Below are positions 9,487-17,774 of a stretch of DNA of 64,000 nucleotides, one piece after another (position 1 is the stretch's first letter; each line of letters begins with the position of its first letter). The stretch is from positions 434,001-498,000 of the forward strand of contig NZ_JALPNF010000003.1 in NCBI RefSeq assembly GCF_023195535.1, read 5' to 3'. Origin of the DNA: Sphingomonas faeni. Its GTDB lineage: Bacteria > Pseudomonadota > Alphaproteobacteria > Sphingomonadales > Sphingomonadaceae. The notes below the pieces were generated by a model. It saw only the letters and a program-made list of their open reading frames with translations, was not told the DNA's origin and made no database searches. A program made the translations under genes and the position numbers.

Positions 9487-9594
9487 CCACCCCGGCGGAG
9501 GCCGGGGCCCAATTGGGAAGGTCGAGGTAATGGCGCGTGGCATCAGCCAACGGGGCGTTGCCCAATTGGGCCCCGGCCTTCGCCGGGGTGGTGG
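9487..9594. repeat. pair of inverted REP-like hairpins, type A, between pstC and pstS
   Basis: Two type A palindromes (core CCCCGGC[C/G]TTCGCCGGGG and inverse) at about 9487-9518 and 9560-9594 face each other within the pstS-pstC gap. Their flanks, including CCCAATTGGG, are complementary as well, so a long composite hairpin can form in the polycistronic transcript. Confidence 0.85.
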
Positions 9595-9624
9595 TGAAAT
9601 GCTCAGCCCGCATCGCCAAACGCC

Positions 9625-9710
9625 GGTTTCCCCGCGGACGCGGGGGGCCGGCTAAGTTCCGATATCGAGCTTGGCTCCTGGGTCCCCGCGTTCGCGGGGG
9701 AACCAGGACG
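9625..9710. repeat. pair of REP-like hairpins, type F, between pstC and pstS
   Basis: A second unit beside the type A pair: CCCCGCGGACGCGGGG at about 9630-9646 and CCCCGCGTTCGCGGGG at about 9684-9699, in inverted orientation. Stem sequence differs from type A but the layout and central GCG..CGC are alike. Together with the type A pair it fills nearly the whole gap. Confidence 0.75.
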
Positions 9711-9735
9711 GGCATGCGGTTGGACGAAAAGCGCA

Positions 9736-10806
9736 TCACGACAGCACCGCCGGATCGAGCACCGTCTCATTCGCGATAATCGCCGCCGAGCGCGCCTGCA
9801 CCGCCGCCGGTGCCGCGATCAGTCCGCGCTTCACCAGCGGCCCCGTCACGCCCCAGTTCGCGGCGTACAGCTTCAGCAGGTTCCGCAAGCCCGGGATCGC
9901 GGTCAGGTGCGCCTTCTTCACATAGATATAGAGCGGCCGGGACCCCGGATACGCATTGTCCGCGATCGACGCATAGGTCGGCGCGACGCCCGAGATCGAC
10001 ACGCCGTTCACGTCGTCCTTATTCTCTTCGAGATAGCTGTAGCCGAACACGCCGATCGCATTCGGGTTGGACTGGAGTTTCTGGACGATCAGATTGTCGT
10101 TCTCGCCCGCATCGACATACACCCCGTCCTCGCGGACCCGCGTGCAGAGCGCCTTGTGCGCATCCGGATCCGACTTCGCGAGCGGCTTCGCAGCCGGATC
10201 GCTCTCCTCGCAGCCCTTGGTGAGGATCAGCTCAGCGAGCGCATCGCGCGTCCCGCTGGTCGCCGGCGGGCCGTAGACCTGGATCGGCACCGCGGGCAGC
10301 GCCGGGTTCACGTCGCGCCAGACACGCGCGGTGTTGGTCTTACCGCCCGGATTTGCCGCCAGCGCCTTATAGAGATCGGTCGGCGTCAATTGCATCTTGG
10401 GGCCGTTCTTCGCCTCGGCAAAGGCGATACCGTCGATCCCGACCTGGATTTCGAGGATGTCGTGGACACCGTTCTCGACACAGCTCTTGTATTCGCTCGC
10501 CTTCATCCGGCGCGAGGCATCCTCGATATCGGGATGCGCCGCGCCGATCCCGGCGCAGAACAGCTTCATCCCGGCGCCGGTGCCGGTCGATTCGATCACC
10601 GGTGCCTTCGCATCGGGATCGTTGGCGACGAGCTGCTCGGCGATCATCGTCGTGAACGGATAGACCGTCGACGATCCGACCGCGGTGATCTGGTCACGCG
10701 AGCCGGCACCGCCGCCGTTCGCCTGATCGACGCACGCCGCCAGCGCGCCCGACGCCACCACCATCAGTCCTGTAAGAGCAAGCCGTTGCACCCGAATTCC
10801 CGTCAT
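9736..10806 (-). CDS. pstS: phosphate-binding lipoprotein PstS
   Basis: A 356-residue periplasmic phosphate-binding protein of the substrate-binding type. The signal sequence ends in the lipobox GALAAC with lipidated Cys25. The phosphate-binding elements are visible as AVGSSTVYPFTTMIAEQ (about 42-58), ESTGTGAG, and SGTRDALAEL. The start ATG at 10806 gives a normal lipoprotein signal. It sits just after phoR and just below a Pho-box-like site at 10839-10867, and is probably the most strongly induced gene of the cluster; the repeat block behind it would favour this. Confidence 0.95.
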   Translation of the reverse strand: MTGIRVQRLALTGLMVVASGALAACVDQANGGGAGSRDQITAVGSSTVYPFTTMIAEQLVANDPDAKAPVIESTGTGAGMKLFCAGIGAAHPDIEDASRRMKASEYKSCVENGVHDILEIQVGIDGIAFAEAKNGPKMQLTPTDLYKALAANPGGKTNTARVWRDVNPALPAVPIQVYGPPATSGTRDALAELILTKGCEESDPAAKPLAKSDPDAHKALCTRVREDGVYVDAGENDNLIVQKLQSNPNAIGVFGYSYLEENKDDVNGVSISGVAPTYASIADNAYPGSRPLYIYVKKAHLTAIPGLRNLLKLYAANWGVTGPLVKRGLIAAPAAVQARSAAIIANETVLDPAVLS

Positions 10807-10838
10807 CCACCGCCCATAGCGGCGCTAAGACGATCCTG

Positions 10839-10867
10839 TGTGACAGTTGAGTTACCCTTTTATGACA
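10839..10867 (-). promoter_or_regulatory. Pho box (PhoB-binding site) upstream of pstS
   Basis: On the minus strand TGTCATA (10867-10861) and TGTCACA (10845-10839) are exactly 22 bases apart, with a degenerate GGTAACT at the 11-base midpoint. That is the 11-base phasing of PhoB half-sites. The site overlaps the last codon and stop of phoR and lies about 33 bases before the pstS ATG. Because the PhoB gene is in the same cluster, autoregulation of pst is likely. Confidence 0.65.
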
Positions 10868-12078
10868 CCGCCTTTTGGCGCGAATCCGCTTGGCGGCAGA
10901 AGGACCGAAACCGTCGTGCCGACGCCGACCTGGCTGGCGATGTCGAGCCGTCCGCGATGGCGCTCGACGATATGCTTGACGATCGCGAGCCCGAGACCCG
11001 TCCCGCCCAGTGAGCGACTGCGCCCGGCGTCGGCACGGTAGAAGCGTTCGGTCAGCCGCGGGATATGCACCGCGGCGATCCCGTCGCCCTCGTCGCGGAT
11101 CGACAGGCGGATCATGTTCAGATCGTCGCGCTTCAGGTCGATCGACACCGGCGTGCCCGCGCGCCCGTATTTCATCGCGTTGCCGATCAGGTTGTGCAGC
11201 ATCTGCGATAATTGCGCGCGGTCGCCGGATACGGGGGCAAGACGCGGGTCGAGCGTGGCGACCAAGTCGAGGCCGCGGTCGCCTGCCGCATCGGCCACCT
11301 CCGCACAGACGTCCGCCACCAATTGTGCCAGGTCGACCGCGCTGTCGGGCAAGCGGAACTTCTCCGCCTCGATCCGGCTCAGCGAGATCAGATCCTCGAC
11401 CAGCCGCTGCATCCGCCGCGCCTCGTCGTCCATCACCTTGAGGAAGCGCGCACGGACCTCGGCATCCTCGCCCGCCTCCTCGCGCAGCGTCTCGATGAAG
11501 CCGAGGATCGAGGCGAGCGGCGTGCGCAGTTCGTGGCTGGCGTTGGCGACGAAATCGATCCGCATCCGCTCGGCGGCGTAATTGCCGGTCTGGTCGACGA
11601 GGTGGACGATCCGCTGGCCGTCCGACGCCTCGCCGAGCCGCATCTCCCAGCGCTGGTCGCGCGTGCCGAGCCCGACCAGCTCGATCGGCCGCTCGCCATC
11701 GATCGGTCCCGGCGTGCCGAGTCGCTCGGCGGCCGCGGGATGGCGGATCGCGACGCGGGCGTCCTCGCCGAGGATATGCGTGCCGAGCAACGTCCGTGCG
11801 GCGCGGTTGGCGAGCGTGACCCGCCCGTCCTGGACCAGCATGACGGGAGCGACGATCGCATCGAGCACATCGTCGAGCATGGAGGATGTCGCGGTGGTCG
11901 TATCGGTCGGGGCAGGGGTCTCGTCGCCGGTTCCCGCCGCGACCAGCGCCGCCGCAATCCCGCCGACCAGCGCGACGATCGCGCCCTGCACGTCGCGCGT
12001 GATAACGAACACCGCCACCGCCGCGACGACGACGACGATGATCGCCCAAAACGTACGCAGGCCAAATCCGGAAAGCAT
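10852..12078 (-). CDS. phoR: phosphate regulon sensor histidine kinase PhoR
   Basis: A 408-residue membrane histidine kinase that phosphorylates PhoB. Two short hydrophobic segments near the N-terminus (about 8-27 and 31-48) leave almost no periplasmic loop, as usual for PhoR. A PAS-like region follows (about 67-165). The phospho-acceptor His182 is in NASHELRTPLAS. The ATPase domain has the N box (NLIGNAMKYGRAG), G1 (DEGDGI) and G2 (GGTGLGLAIVKHI). The frame extends upstream to 12243, but ATG 12078 has a good ribosome binding site (CAGGAG) and starts the membrane helix. It precedes pstS in the cluster. Confidence 0.93.
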   Translation of the reverse strand: MLSGFGLRTFWAIIVVVVAAVAVFVITRDVQGAIVALVGGIAAALVAAGTGDETPAPTDTTTATSSMLDDVLDAIVAPVMLVQDGRVTLANRAARTLLGTHILGEDARVAIRHPAAAERLGTPGPIDGERPIELVGLGTRDQRWEMRLGEASDGQRIVHLVDQTGNYAAERMRIDFVANASHELRTPLASILGFIETLREEAGEDAEVRARFLKVMDDEARRMQRLVEDLISLSRIEAEKFRLPDSAVDLAQLVADVCAEVADAAGDRGLDLVATLDPRLAPVSGDRAQLSQMLHNLIGNAMKYGRAGTPVSIDLKRDDLNMIRLSIRDEGDGIAAVHIPRLTERFYRADAGRSRSLGGTGLGLAIVKHIVERHRGRLDIASQVGVGTTVSVLLPPSGFAPKGGVIKG

Positions 12079-12309
12079 TGCGGTCTCCTGGGACGGAATC
12101 GGCGCCCACCCACTGCGCCATACAGCGGCGCGCCGCAAACCGGTATGCCGTCGTGAATGAGGATGCTCGGCGCTACCGGCGCGATACGTAATCGGATACC
12201 GGGCCAGCCTGCCGGATCGTCCTACTCCGGTACGCTCCCGCAAGCTTTGATGCGGCGATATTGTCAGCGCTTCAGGATTGTGAAAGGGCTGTCGTCTAGT
12301 AGGGGCATC

Positions 12310-12750
12310 ATGGACGACACGCGACTAACCCAGGGGCTGCCTGACAAGGACCCCGATGCAAGCGTAGGCGCCGATGCGGGTGTACCGACGCGTCGACGCG
12401 TGCTGGCTCTGGGTGCGGTGACGGCGGGGGCGGTCGTCTCGATCCGTCCTGCGCTGGCCCAGACCGCCGGCTCGGTATTGAACTGCGAGATTCCGGTCCC
12501 CGATCCAGGTCGGGCGGGCAGCTATATCGATGCGGATGGCAAGGTCGTGCCGGCGCGGACCCGGGGTGCATTTCCGCCGTCATCGCGTCCGTTCAAGGGC
12601 GAAGACGTCAAGCGCGCCATGGCCAGCGGCAGCACGCTGCCCGGCACCGAATCCGAGCGCAGTCGTGCCTATGTCAAATACATCCGCCGGTTGCAGCGCG
12701 GCCAGGGCGGCTTCACCTGCTTCGCATCGTTGCAAATGCCGCGCGGCTGA
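12310..12750 (+). CDS. Tat-exported small protein of unknown function, first gene of the HprK-related cassette
   Basis: A 146-residue protein I cannot name. An acidic leader of ~27 residues precedes a textbook twin-arginine signal, TRRRVLALG, a hydrophobic stretch, and an ALA cleavage site (about residue 51). So it should be exported folded through Tat. The mature ~95 residues contain two cysteines (NCEIPVPDP near its start and FTCFASLQMPRG at the very end) and a basic middle part. ATG 12310 is chosen because upstream codons look non-coding. Its stop is 4 bases before the PqqD-like gene, so the two are co-expressed. It may be the substrate of the downstream enzymes; that is inference. Confidence 0.75.
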   Translation: MDDTRLTQGLPDKDPDASVGADAGVPTRRRVLALGAVTAGAVVSIRPALAQTAGSVLNCEIPVPDPGRAGSYIDADGKVVPARTRGAFPPSSRPFKGEDVKRAMASGSTLPGTESERSRAYVKYIRRLQRGQGGFTCFASLQMPRG

Positions 12751-12754
12751 GGCC

Positions 12755-13030
12755 GTGCCCGAGCCGATCTTTCGAGCGGCGCCCGACGGCAGCCTGCTGA
12801 TCGCTCCGCTCGACGCGTTCACCGCAGCCTATCACCGCGCATCGGGGATCACCCACCTGCTGGCCGAACCCGCACCGCAGATTTTGGCGGTGCTGGGGGA
12901 GGGGGCATCGTCGCTGGATGCGTTGCTGGCGCGGCTCGGCCGGGACTATGATCTGGATGACGGCACACGCGAGGCGCTGGCGGCCCGGCTCGACGAACTG
13001 GTCGATGCGGGGCTCGTCGAGCGCGCATGA
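12755..13030 (+). CDS. PqqD-like peptide chaperone of the HPr-rel-A system
   Basis: A 91-residue small protein of the PqqD fold, using GTG at 12755 (four bases after the preceding stop); no in-frame ATG lies between that stop and the domain. PqqD-family proteins bind precursor peptides and hand them to modifying enzymes. The helical C-terminal part (LDDGTREALAARLDELVDAGLV) is the wing-like PqqD end. As I recall the family definitions, PqqD-like proteins next to HprK-related kinase A form an uncharacterised HPr-rel-A system. The stop overlaps the next ATG (ATGA). Confidence 0.78.
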   Translation: MPEPIFRAAPDGSLLIAPLDAFTAAYHRASGITHLLAEPAPQILAVLGEGASSLDALLARLGRDYDLDDGTREALAARLDELVDAGLVERA

Positions 13031-13887
13031 AGCACGCCTTCTCCGTCCGCATCGGCCCGGTCGGCTTCCGCATCGGCTCCGACTGGCGCGCGCCGATCGC
13101 TGCGCTCGAGACCCTCTACCGCGATTACCCCCAGCCGCATGACGGCATACCCGACTTCACCGTGCGCCTGTTCGCGCGGCGGCCATGGCGGCGGTTTATC
13201 CGCCCCTCCGTCGAGATCGGCGGCGACTATATGCTGCCCGAGGCGGCGCCTTTGCCGTTGCGGCAAGGGCTGCTCGCCGCCGAGATGGCGATGAACCTGC
13301 AAATGGCGCTCGGCGCGCGGCGCTATCTGTTGCTGCATGCGTCCGCGGTCGAGCGCGATGGACGGGCGCTGTTGATGACCGGGATTTCCGGGGCGGGCAA
13401 GTCGACGCTGGCGACCTTGCTCGCGGCGAAGGGCTGGCGGTTCATGGGCGACGAGTTCGCGTTGCTCGATCCCGCGACCGGGCTGATCCACGCCTTTCCA
13501 CGGTTGATCAGCCTGAAGAACGACGCCATTGCCGCGGCCGAGGCGGCATGGCCGGATGCGCGGATGGGGCCGCTGCTTCCGGCAACGCCGAAGGGCGACA
13601 TTCGCCACATGGTGCCCGATGCGCGGGCGATCGCGCTGATGGATATGCCAGCCACGCCCGCGCTGCTGCTGTTTCCGCGCTATGGGTTCGAAGCGGAGAC
13701 GCGACCGGTGCCGCCCGCCGAAGCGTTCGTGCGGATGACGCAGGCTTCGACCAATTACGTGGCGCTCGGCGAGGCCGGGTTTCGCGCGCTGACGGGGCTG
13801 ATCGCGGACGTCCCCTCGGTCGCGGTCGACTATCCGGATGGGGCAAGTGCGATCGACCAGGTCGAGGCGTTATGGTCGGCGCTGTGA
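13027..13887 (+). CDS. HprK-related kinase A
   Basis: A 286-residue protein related to the catalytic domain of HPr kinase/phosphorylase. The P-loop TGISGAGKST is at 118-127, preceded by the HprK-like LLHASAVERDGRALLM. A conserved acidic GDEFALL follows (Asp142), at the place of the second HprK motif. HprK phosphorylates a serine of the sugar-transport protein HPr; here no PTS genes are near, so a different substrate is likely. It overlaps the PqqD-like gene by 4 bases and the nucleotidyltransferase start by a few bases. Confidence 0.85.
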   Translation: MKHAFSVRIGPVGFRIGSDWRAPIAALETLYRDYPQPHDGIPDFTVRLFARRPWRRFIRPSVEIGGDYMLPEAAPLPLRQGLLAAEMAMNLQMALGARRYLLLHASAVERDGRALLMTGISGAGKSTLATLLAAKGWRFMGDEFALLDPATGLIHAFPRLISLKNDAIAAAEAAWPDARMGPLLPATPKGDIRHMVPDARAIALMDMPATPALLLFPRYGFEAETRPVPPAEAFVRMTQASTNYVALGEAGFRALTGLIADVPSVAVDYPDGASAIDQVEALWSAL

Positions 13888-14861
13888 ACGATGCTCGGCT
13901 ACTCGCGCGCGCGCTCGCCGATCCGGGCAGCGTGGTCGGGCTCGATGCCGCCGGTTGGACGGCGTTGCTGGCCATGGCGCGGGCGGAGCAGTTGATCGGT
14001 ACGCTTGCCCTGCGCGTCGACGGCTTGCCGATGCCGGATGCGGCGAAAGCGATCCTCGCGGATGCGCGCGCCGCCGCGGAGCACGGCCGCCGCGCTGCGT
14101 TGTGGGAGGCGGAGATGGCCCGGCGGGCATTGGCCGCGATCGGATGTCAGCCCGTGCTGCTCAAGGGCACCGCGTTCGTCGCGGCGGGACTGTCGGCGGG
14201 GCAGGGGCGGTCGATCGGCGATCTGGACATACTGGTGCCGCGCGCAGCGATCGACGCGGTCGAGGCGGCATTGCTCGCGGCGGGCTGGGAGTGGGTGAAG
14301 CCGGACCCGTATGACGACGCCTATTACCGGCGCTGGATGCACGAACTCCCGCCGTTGATCCACCGCGAGCGCGACCGGATGATCGATGTCCATCATACGA
14401 TCCTGCCGCTGACCACCCGGGTCACGCCCGATGCGGGGGCGTTGATCGACGACAGCGTGGCGCTCGAGAGCGGCCTGCGAACGCTCTCCCCCAACGGCAT
14501 GCTGGTCCATGCGGCGGCCCACCTGTTCGCCGACGGCGACCTTGCCGGCGGCCTCCGCAACCTGTGGGATATCCGCTGCCTGATCGACGAGTTCGGTACC
14601 GACGGGCTCGATGCCGAGGCGCAGCGACACGGTCTGTCGCGCGAAATGACCCGGTCGCTACGCCTGGTCGACACGCTGTTCGGCGACCGCAAGGCAAGCG
14701 GCACCGATCGTCTCTACATCCGCCGTATCACCGCGCGCGATGGCTGGGGCAGGCCGATCCGGCCGGTCACGCGGCTGGCATTCTACGTCCGCTCGCACTG
14801 GCTGCGGATGCCGCCGGCGATGCTCGCACGGCACCTCTGGACGAAGTGGCGCAAGTCCTAG
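13872..14861 (+). CDS. nucleotidyltransferase family protein of the HPr-rel-A cassette
   Basis: A 329-residue member of the uncharacterised nucleotidyltransferase family (NTP_transf_5 type). The diagnostic LLKGTAF is at about 97-103 and the active-site DLD at 117-119 in SIGDLDILV, with a further acidic/His region (MIDVHHTIL). Such proteins transfer a nucleotide to a protein or small molecule. I choose ATG 13872 because GAGG precedes it; GTG 13884, overlapping the kinase stop in GTGA, is a good alternative. Its TAG stop overlaps the stop of the convergent VanZ-like gene in the palindrome CTAG. Confidence 0.82.
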   Translation: MVGAVNDARLLARALADPGSVVGLDAAGWTALLAMARAEQLIGTLALRVDGLPMPDAAKAILADARAAAEHGRRAALWEAEMARRALAAIGCQPVLLKGTAFVAAGLSAGQGRSIGDLDILVPRAAIDAVEAALLAAGWEWVKPDPYDDAYYRRWMHELPPLIHRERDRMIDVHHTILPLTTRVTPDAGALIDDSVALESGLRTLSPNGMLVHAAAHLFADGDLAGGLRNLWDIRCLIDEFGTDGLDAEAQRHGLSREMTRSLRLVDTLFGDRKASGTDRLYIRRITARDGWGRPIRPVTRLAFYVRSHWLRMPPAMLARHLWTKWRKS

Positions 14862-15217
14862 GGCAGTCGCGCGCCCCGACCGCGCCGGACGATCCAGACG
14901 ATCAGCAAAACGATCGTTATCGCCACCGTATCGGCGATCCAGTCGCGGATGTCGCAATCGCGGTGGAGCGACGGGATCGACTGCAGCACCTCGATCAGCG
15001 CGCCGAGGAACGAGAGTCGCTCGCCGATCCGGAACAGCCGCGCGGTCGGATAGGACAGCGCGGCCAGCAGCGCCAACGTCGCGAACGCGAGCATATGCTC
15101 GAACTTGTCGCCGAACTGATCGATCGGCACATGCGGCGGCTTCGGCAGCAGCGCCATCGTCACGGCGAATACCACGGCCAGCACCAGCGCGACCCGCGTA
15201 AGGACGGTCCGGTTCAT
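14858..15217 (-). CDS. VanZ-like small membrane protein
   Basis: A 119-residue protein with about four predicted membrane segments. The DKFEHMLAFATLALLAALSYP region and the SLHRDCDIRDWIADTVA tail are typical of VanZ-like proteins, here of the kind with unknown cellular role rather than glycopeptide resistance. ATG 15217 is used; upstream codons belong to a shadow of gph. The ATG overlaps the gph stop in ATGA, so it is co-translated after gph. Confidence 0.82.
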   Translation of the reverse strand: MNRTVLTRVALVLAVVFAVTMALLPKPPHVPIDQFGDKFEHMLAFATLALLAALSYPTARLFRIGERLSFLGALIEVLQSIPSLHRDCDIRDWIADTVAITIVLLIVWIVRRGRGARLP

Positions 15218-15882
15218 GCGCCGACCCTTTCGAGCGTCGGGATCAATTCGCCGAAATTGTCGATCACCGCATCCGCGCCCAATTCCCCGACGGGCTGCAT
15301 CAGGAAGCCGAAGCTGCATGCGATCGTCGGAACGCCCGCCGCCTGCCCCGCCTGGATGTCGAAGATCGAATCGCCGACGAACGCAGCACGTCCCCCGCCG
15401 CACTGCCGTATCATCTCGTGGATCGGCATCGGCGACGGCTTCGATTCCGCCATCGTATCGCCACCCAGAATGCATGCGAACCGGTCGGTCAGGTTCAACG
15501 CGGCCAGCACGGTCCGCGCGAACCGCTCGATCTTGTTGGTGACGATGCCAAGCGTCACACCGCGCGCCGCCAGCGCGTCCAGCGCGTCGATCACCCCCGG
15601 ATACGGCGTGGTCAGCACGCAGATATTCGCTTCGTAATAGGCGAGCAGCGTGGCGTGGAGTTCGTCCAGCATGGCCTCTTCATACCCGCCGGTCGCGGTC
15701 AGGCCTTGCTTCAGCATATGCCGCGCACCACCGCCGATCATCGGCTTGACCTGCTCGACGGTCAGCGGCGACCGACCGGCCGACGTCAGCGCATGGTTGA
15801 CCGCCGCCGCGAGGTCGCCACTGGTGTCGAGCAACGTCCCGTCGAGGTCGAAACCCACGGTTTCAAATAAAAAATGCGTCAT
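15214..15882 (-). CDS. gph: phosphoglycolate phosphatase (HAD family)
   Basis: A 222-residue HAD-type hydrolase that dephosphorylates 2-phosphoglycolate formed during DNA repair or oxygenase side reactions. Motif I is GFDLDGTLLDTSGDLA (nucleophile Asp12 and acid/base Asp14). Motif II Ser/Thr is in LGIVTNK, with the Lys following, and motif III/IV acidic residues are in FVGDSIFDIQAG. The cap domain is of the Gph type with PMIGGGARHMLKQGL. Other HAD phosphatases of the same subclass cannot be fully excluded. It forms a two-gene unit with the VanZ-like gene. Confidence 0.85.
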   Translation of the reverse strand: MTHFLFETVGFDLDGTLLDTSGDLAAAVNHALTSAGRSPLTVEQVKPMIGGGARHMLKQGLTATGGYEEAMLDELHATLLAYYEANICVLTTPYPGVIDALDALAARGVTLGIVTNKIERFARTVLAALNLTDRFACILGGDTMAESKPSPMPIHEMIRQCGGGRAAFVGDSIFDIQAGQAAGVPTIACSFGFLMQPVGELGADAVIDNFGELIPTLERVGA

Positions 15883-15944
15883 TGCGGCAGGGCCTGCCAG
15901 CCACGGTATAGAATTGGCAAGGCTTTCGTGGCAGCGGAAATCCT

Positions 15945-17324
15945 ATGACGACGCATTCTTCCGACCAACCGATTTCCGGCCATTCCGTTGCGGTCGTGAT
16001 CCTTGCCGCGGGCAAGGGCACGCGAATGAAATCGGATCTGCACAAGGTGCTCCACCCGATCGCGGGGCGGCCGATGCTGTTGCACCTCGTCGCCAGCACC
16101 GCTGCGTTGCGCCCGGCGAAGACGGTCGTGGTGACCGGTGCAGGGCGCGAACAGGTCGAGGCGGCGGTCGCGCCGCTCGGCATCGCCACCGCGCTCCAGG
16201 CCGAGCAACTCGGCACCGGGCATGCGGTCGCGCAAGCGCGTGCGGCGTTGGCCGGGTTCGAGGGCGACGTGCTGATCCTCTACGGCGACGTGCCGCTGGT
16301 CACCGCCGCGACGATGCAGCGGATGATCGCCCGCCTGCGCGGCGACGATTCGCCCGCCGTCGTCGTGCTCGGCTTTCGTCCCGCAAATCCAGGTGCCTAT
16401 GGCCGCGTCATCGCCGACGCTGCGGGCCGGATGGACCGGATCGTCGAGTATAAGGACGCGTCGGAGGCGGAGCGCGCGGTGACGCTGTGCAACTCCGGGC
16501 TGATGGCGGTGCGGTCCGCTGACCTGTTCGCACTGCTCGACCGGCTCGGCAACGACAATGCGGCAGGCGAATATTACCTTACCGACATCGTCGGGCTCGC
16601 GGGTGCTGCAGGCCGATCGTCGGCGGTGATCGAGACCGGCGCGGACGAGGTGGCCGGCGTCAATAGTCGTGGCGAGCTCGCGGGCGTCGAAGCGGCGTGG
16701 CAGGCGATGCGCCGCGCGCAGGCGATGGCCGACGGCGTCACGCTGATCGCGCCCGACACGGTCTGGTTCGCCCACGACACGGTGCTGGGACGCGACGTGG
16801 TGGTCGAGCCGAACGTCGTGTTCGGCGCCGGCGTGCACGTCGCGGACGGCGCGACGATCCATGCCTTCAGCCATGTCGAGGGCGCGACGATCGGCAAGGG
16901 CGCGACCGTCGGGCCGTTCGCACGGCTGCGCCCCGGCGCGGATCTGCACGCCGATGCCAAGGTCGGCAATTTCGTCGAGGTGAAGAAGGCCGTGATCGGC
17001 GAAGGCGCGAAGGTCAGCCACCTCACCTATATCGGGGATGCGGACATCGGGGCCGGCGCGAACATCGGCGCGGGCACGATTACCTGCAATTACGACGGCT
17101 ATTTCAAATACCGCACGGTCGTCGGCGAAGGCGCATTCATAGGCTCGAACTCGGCACTGGTCGCGCCCGTGAATATCGGCGCGGGTGCGATCGTCGCGGC
17201 CGGCTCGGTGGTGACCGCCGATGTCGAGGCCGACGCGCTCGCGCTGGTCCGCCCCGAACAGATCGCCAAACCCGGCTGGGCGGCGCGTTTCCGTGAGAGA
17301 ATGCTTGCCAGGAAGCGGGCATGA
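15945..17324 (+). CDS. glmU: bifunctional UDP-N-acetylglucosamine pyrophosphorylase / glucosamine-1-phosphate N-acetyltransferase
   Basis: A 459-residue cytoplasmic enzyme making UDP-GlcNAc for peptidoglycan and lipopolysaccharide. The N-terminal uridylyltransferase domain has LAAGKGTRMKS at 20-30, EQLGTGHAV and YGDVPL. The C-terminal left-handed beta-helix of hexapeptide repeats carries the acetyltransferase site (RLRPGADLHADAKVGNFVE, then ITCNYDG). Length matches family. It is followed without a gap by a lipoprotein gene (ATGA overlap) and then glmS, joining two steps of the same pathway. Confidence 0.97.
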   Translation: MTTHSSDQPISGHSVAVVILAAGKGTRMKSDLHKVLHPIAGRPMLLHLVASTAALRPAKTVVVTGAGREQVEAAVAPLGIATALQAEQLGTGHAVAQARAALAGFEGDVLILYGDVPLVTAATMQRMIARLRGDDSPAVVVLGFRPANPGAYGRVIADAAGRMDRIVEYKDASEAERAVTLCNSGLMAVRSADLFALLDRLGNDNAAGEYYLTDIVGLAGAAGRSSAVIETGADEVAGVNSRGELAGVEAAWQAMRRAQAMADGVTLIAPDTVWFAHDTVLGRDVVVEPNVVFGAGVHVADGATIHAFSHVEGATIGKGATVGPFARLRPGADLHADAKVGNFVEVKKAVIGEGAKVSHLTYIGDADIGAGANIGAGTITCNYDGYFKYRTVVGEGAFIGSNSALVAPVNIGAGAIVAAGSVVTADVEADALALVRPEQIAKPGWAARFRERMLARKRA

Positions 17325-17755
17325 GGATCGTTGCACTGGCGGTACTCGCAGCGTTGGCTGGTTGCGCCACGCCTCAGAATTCGCGCGATGCGGTAGTGCC
17401 GATGGTCGCGATCGAGCGGGCAGCGGCGCTGGCCCCCGGTGCGTATCCGGGCGTCTTTGTCATGACGGTGCGTGCGTCGGGACGACAGGGATCGAGCCTT
17501 TATCTCAATTCGGAAAGCGACTACCGCGACCCGCGCAACCTCTCGCTCGAGGTTCGGCCGATCGCGCAGGCGCAGCTCGAAAGCCGGCTCGGTACCCCCG
17601 TCGACACCGCGTTGCAGGGGCGGACGATCCATGTCGACGGCGAAGCCCGCCGGGTACGGATCAACTTTACCTACGACGGCCGCCCGACCGGCAAATATTA
17701 TTATCAGACCCATGTTGTCATCGAGCGGGGCGAACAGCTCCTCTCGGTCGACTGA
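17321..17755 (+). CDS. small lipoprotein of unknown function within the glm operon
   Basis: A 144-residue predicted lipoprotein: signal MRIVALAVLAALAGC with lipidated Cys15. The mature part is a beta-rich ~125-residue domain with a Tyr-rich C-terminus. I do not recognise a named family. It is wedged between glmU (4-base overlap) and glmS (19 bases), so it is expressed with amino-sugar synthesis and might act at the envelope; this link rests on position only. Confidence 0.8.
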   Translation: MRIVALAVLAALAGCATPQNSRDAVVPMVAIERAAALAPGAYPGVFVMTVRASGRQGSSLYLNSESDYRDPRNLSLEVRPIAQAQLESRLGTPVDTALQGRTIHVDGEARRVRINFTYDGRPTGKYYYQTHVVIERGEQLLSVD

Positions 17756-17774
17756 ACGAGAACGGACAGGCGTT

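Noticed and set aside
9462..9512. N-terminal extension of PstC to 9512
   Set aside because: The added codons are encoded by a palindromic repeat and precede the natural membrane-helix start.
17472..17774. Longer GlmS start
   Set aside because: GlmS needs Cys as second residue; ATG 17775 gives MCGIVGIL.
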